Source: an uncultured Bacilli bacterium
GTDB taxonomy: Bacteria; Bacillota_I; Bacilli_A; RF39; UBA660
Assembly (NCBI GenBank): GCA_934098745.1
Contig: CAKOPG010000001.1
Span: 62,001-126,000 of the forward strand
Length of the DNA: 64,000 nt
Direction of reading: 5' to 3'
This document shows, piece after piece, positions 61,247 to 64,000 of this stretch; the first letter of the stretch is position 1; every line of letters starts with the position of its first letter. A program made the translations under genes and the position numbers. The notes beneath the pieces were generated by a model. It ran no database searches and had not been told where the DNA came from. It saw only the letters and a list, made by a program, of their open reading frames with translations.

Positions 61247-63763
61247 ATGAAGGGAATCAAGAAAGCATTTTTACTACTTATGGCTGTTACAATGCTTGTT
61301 AGCCCTATTATTAATGTAATGGCTTTACCATTAGATGGTTATAAACAAGTGGCAAATACCGGGGGATGTAATTCTTCAGCTAGTGATGGGGTTACAGTAT
61401 GTAAGAAAATTAGTGAATCTAATTTAGAAAATTATTTTGATATTACTTTATCAGTAGAAACGACAAGTAAAATAGAGGAAATAACAAAAGCACAAGATTT
61501 GGCAGTAGTACTTGTTATGGATATATCTAATACGATGAATGATAAATTTAAAAATGGTAGTAGTGATACGAAACTTAAAGTAGCTAAGGACTCAGCAAAT
61601 GAATTTATAAATAAATTTTATGAATATTCAAAAAATAGTAATGCAATAAGACAAATAGGGTTAGTTACTTTTAATAGAGATGCAAACGATGTATTTGGAG
61701 GATTAAAAAATGTTAATGATACTTCCCAAAGTACTCTTAATAAAAACGTTAATAATATAACTGCTCCGGGTGTAGTAGGAGATAGCCAAGAAAATAGGGA
61801 AATAAGATGGACTAATATGGAAGCAGGTCTTAAAAGAGCAAATGATTTACTTAATAAAACATCTGTTAAAAATAAATATGTGATATTTCTAACAGATGGA
61901 TTACCTACGACGTATATAAAAAGTGGGTATGAAGGATATACGCCAAGATTGGCTATTCATGATGCAAGAAAACAATATGTTGAAGGAAATTTCTATAATT
62001 TTGAAATAGGTGTTGGGATATCATCAGGAATAAACGATGGTACAAATTATAGTGAGTTTGGTGCAAGAAAAGCCGAAATACAAGCTTATAACATGAAAAA
62101 TAATGGAATTAAAATTTATTCAATTGGTGTAGGTATAACAAGTCAATATACATTATATCATCTCCAATATGAAGGTTATGCTAGTACAGTAGATACGGAT
62201 AAGGAAGTAAATAATTATAAATATACATCAAATATGACATATAGAGCTTCAAGATATTATACAATACTTCCGGGAGTAGATGTTCCTAGTAAGGATGCCA
62301 ATATAAATAATAGTGTGAAGGCAAAATATAATAATACATCTTATTATAAAACATGGTTAAGTGAATATATAGGTTCTGATACCTTAGGAACAAATGAAGA
62401 AAGTAGAAAATATTATCATGACTCTGATAATACGAAAGCTTTAGAAGATGCATATAATAATATATTTGAAGATATTAAAGAAATGACAAGTCAAGAGATA
62501 AATGCTTCATGGGTAGCAGAAGATCCGATGAATGCAAGTGGAGCAATAAATAATATTGAGTTTGTTGGACTATATGATGATAATATGGTATTAAAAGATA
62601 AATTAAATATTAATAATACAGGTGAAAGTGATACGGCAAGTTACGATACTGATAGAGATACTATTTCTTGGGATTTAAAGAATTCTACAAGAACAGGAAC
62701 AAAAAAACAAGAAAATGGTAAAGAAGTAACTTATTATAAATATGAAATTAAATATAGAATTCGTTTAGAAAATGAACTTGATAAATTTATTCCAAACAGC
62801 AATTATTTTACAAATGGTAATACATACTTAGATTATGTTGTAATTGAAAATATTAATGGAGAAAATGTAAGGACGGATAAAAGAACAGTAAATTTCCCTA
62901 TACCGGAAGTAGTAGGTTATTTAGGAAGACTTGAATTTAATAAGATAAGTAATTATAAGATAAGTAATTATGATAATAGTCCATTAAAGGGAGTTAAGTT
63001 TAAATTAGTTCATGATAGTAAATGTCCATGTATGGAAGAAGAGAAACACATTGATGAATTTTACTTTATAGAGAGTTTATCAGATAGTGATGGAAAAGTA
63101 ATTTTTGATAAAATTCCATCAGGACATAATTATAAATTATATGAAGAATCTAATGATGGACTTCATGAGGTAGATACGAAAAAGTATGATGTTAAGGTAT
63201 CATACGGAGAAACTACAACAAGTATTAAGGAAAATGTTATAGTAAACAATTATATAAAGAAAAATTTAACTATAGAAAAAGAAGTTCAAGGAATTAAAAC
63301 CGATAAGACATTTACATTCTCTATTGAGGCAATGTATAAAGGAAATAAATTAACTGGAACGTATAATGTTTCAAAAATAAAAGGTAATAATGTAGTTAAT
63401 AGTACCGTAACGTTTGTCGATGGTAAGATTACATTTACTTTGACGGATGGTGAAAAGATAATAATTAAAGATTTACCATATACGACGGAATATATAGTTA
63501 AAGAAATAGATACGAATGGATTTGTAGTTAAGTATCAGGTTAACAATAATGAGATTAAAATATTTGATATAAATAATATGGAAGGAAATAAACTTGATGA
63601 GGATATGTTAGTTAAGTTTATAAATGTATCTTCCTATGAATTACCAGCTACGGGTAGTAGTGGTATGTTAATTTTGATAATAATAGGATCACTATTATTA
63701 ATAGGACCTGTTATTTATATAGGATATGATATTTATAAGAAGAAAGGTAAGCTGACTTTCTAA
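61247..63763 (+). CDS. LPxTG surface protein with VWA domain, probable tip pilin
   Basis: 838 residues from ATG 61247 (GGAGG six bases upstream; ATG 61244 is three bases from it). Signal peptide (~1-27). A VWA domain (~80-410) has DISNT, near the DxSxS form, and FLTDGLPT. Cna-B/SpaA-like beta domains follow (~540-640 and ~660-790, with GYLGRLEFNK; LTIEKEVQGIKTD). The end is LPATGSSG, a membrane helix and a KKKGK tail: a sortase signal. Large VWA proteins at the head of such operons are pilus tip adhesins. The sortase is not visible and may lie downstream. Confidence 0.88.
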   Translation: MKGIKKAFLLLMAVTMLVSPIINVMALPLDGYKQVANTGGCNSSASDGVTVCKKISESNLENYFDITLSVETTSKIEEITKAQDLAVVLVMDISNTMNDKFKNGSSDTKLKVAKDSANEFINKFYEYSKNSNAIRQIGLVTFNRDANDVFGGLKNVNDTSQSTLNKNVNNITAPGVVGDSQENREIRWTNMEAGLKRANDLLNKTSVKNKYVIFLTDGLPTTYIKSGYEGYTPRLAIHDARKQYVEGNFYNFEIGVGISSGINDGTNYSEFGARKAEIQAYNMKNNGIKIYSIGVGITSQYTLYHLQYEGYASTVDTDKEVNNYKYTSNMTYRASRYYTILPGVDVPSKDANINNSVKAKYNNTSYYKTWLSEYIGSDTLGTNEESRKYYHDSDNTKALEDAYNNIFEDIKEMTSQEINASWVAEDPMNASGAINNIEFVGLYDDNMVLKDKLNINNTGESDTASYDTDRDTISWDLKNSTRTGTKKQENGKEVTYYKYEIKYRIRLENELDKFIPNSNYFTNGNTYLDYVVIENINGENVRTDKRTVNFPIPEVVGYLGRLEFNKISNYKISNYDNSPLKGVKFKLVHDSKCPCMEEEKHIDEFYFIESLSDSDGKVIFDKIPSGHNYKLYEESNDGLHEVDTKKYDVKVSYGETTTSIKENVIVNNYIKKNLTIEKEVQGIKTDKTFTFSIEAMYKGNKLTGTYNVSKIKGNNVVNSTVTFVDGKITFTLTDGEKIIIKDLPYTTEYIVKEIDTNGFVVKYQVNNNEIKIFDINNMEGNKLDEDMLVKFINVSSYELPATGSSGMLILIIIGSLLLIGPVIYIGYDIYKKKGKLTF

Positions 63764-63806
63764 TTATGAATAAATTATCAGAAGCAGAGGGAAAGGAAAA
63801 AATAAG

Positions 63807-64000
63807 ATGAAAAAGGTAATGAAAAAAATTATTAGTACATTATTTGTATTAGCTATGTTACTAATACAAATAGTACCAGCTACTAGTGTAAATGCTCAAA
63901 CATTTAGTGGTAGAGGTACAGAAGACAAAGGATCTATTACAATTAATAAGGCTATTAAGGATAAGACATATACAATTTATAGAATCTTTGATTTAGAGTC
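63807..64000 (+). CDS. Pilin, probable backbone subunit (partial, runs off the window)
   Basis: ATG 63807 is preceded by GGAAAGG. The 64 visible residues have a basic signal peptide (KKIISTLFVLAMLLIQIVPA, cut near VNA-Q) and a mature start with GSITINKAIKDKTYTIYRIF, the first Cna-B/SpaA-type pilin domain. Its place after the tip protein agrees with a backbone pilin. The YPKN motif and LPxTG end lie beyond the window. Confidence 0.75.
   Translation, partial: MKKVMKKIISTLFVLAMLLIQIVPATSVNAQTFSGRGTEDKGSITINKAIKDKTYTIYRIFDLE

Noticed and set aside
1..64000. CRISPR array
   Set aside because: No regularly spaced direct repeats; the only clear repeats are the long gene tract and Asn-rich codons.
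1..64000. Insertion sequences, prophage or integrase
   Set aside because: No transposase, integrase or phage structural gene appears in any frame I read.
1..64000. tRNA or rRNA genes
   Set aside because: I looked for T-loop (GGTTCGAATCC-like) and rRNA core sequences and saw none.
1..64000. Full UGA-to-Trp code as in Mycoplasma
   Set aside because: All intact genes use TGG for Trp and none contains in-frame TGA, so a fully adopted code 4 is not supported; only near-vacancy of TGA is.

Overview
The window is a strongly AT-rich bacterial chromosome segment. Its gene content points to an uncultivated, probably host-associated member of the Bacillota, on the Bacilli side near the RF39-like, Mollicutes-related lineages. 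Reasons: Gram-positive PolC, two T-box leaders, LPxTG surface proteins, TasA-type signal peptides, ScpAB, and the AspRS plus GatCAB route to Asn-tRNA. D-Ala-D-Ala ligase, a DacF/PBP5-type carboxypeptidase and a sortase-type pilus show that the cell has a peptidoglycan wall. Lineage is inference; no rRNA or tRNA gene was seen.

Layout. 1-2.1 kb: the 3' end of tuf, a YugP-like membrane protein without its zinc ligands, and an RsgI/PepSY-type membrane protein. 2.2-8.4 kb: a five-gene stress-type operon (VWA plus solute-binding protein, XpaC, a second solute-binding protein, TelA, CbxX-type AAA ATPase). 8.4-13.5 kb: cell-wall carboxypeptidase, an MBOAT/DHHW polysaccharide O-acetylation pair, a lipoprotein. 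13.5-23.5 kb: an accessory stretch with four GNAT genes (one interrupted by TGA), a GT2/GtrA pair, a phosphatase, a decayed metallopeptidase, a large membrane protein, a LolA/GerS-like lipoprotein and a frameshifted DUF11-like gene. 23.5-28.8 kb: T-box plus aspS-gatC-gatA-gatB. 28.9-30.0 kb: a ~560-nt structured RNA followed by an OapA-like membrane protein, read as an OLE RNA locus. 31.7-38.4 kb: polA-mutM-DUF1697 and scpA-scpB-pdp. 38.4-53.0 kb: two copies of an unusual cassette (adenylate-forming ligase plus a 7TM pseudo-histidine-kinase/receiver protein) flanking polC and two TasA-type secreted proteins. 53.0-59.8 kb: a second T-box plus aspS-ttcA, ddl-ruvA-nucleotidase-ruvB, and lexA. 60.1 kb to the end: a pilus operon (coiled-coil protein, dedicated signal peptidase, VWA tip pilin, start of a backbone pilin).

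How it fits together. The two AspRS paralogues look specialised. The one joined to gatCAB has the His signature of non-discriminating AspRS and a T-box whose best specifier is AAC (Asn). The other has Leu at that site and a very short T-box presenting GAC (Asp). Stop-codon use is striking: of 55 gene ends inspected by eye, 32 use TAA, 21 use TAG, and only two use TGA, both in doubtful genes; no intact gene contains in-frame TGA.

The least explained systems are the duplicated ligase/pseudokinase cassette with an 841-bp identical tract, the VWA/XpaC/TelA/AAA operon, and the near-vacant TGA codon. All coordinates were read by eye; family assignments come from motif recognition, not searches.
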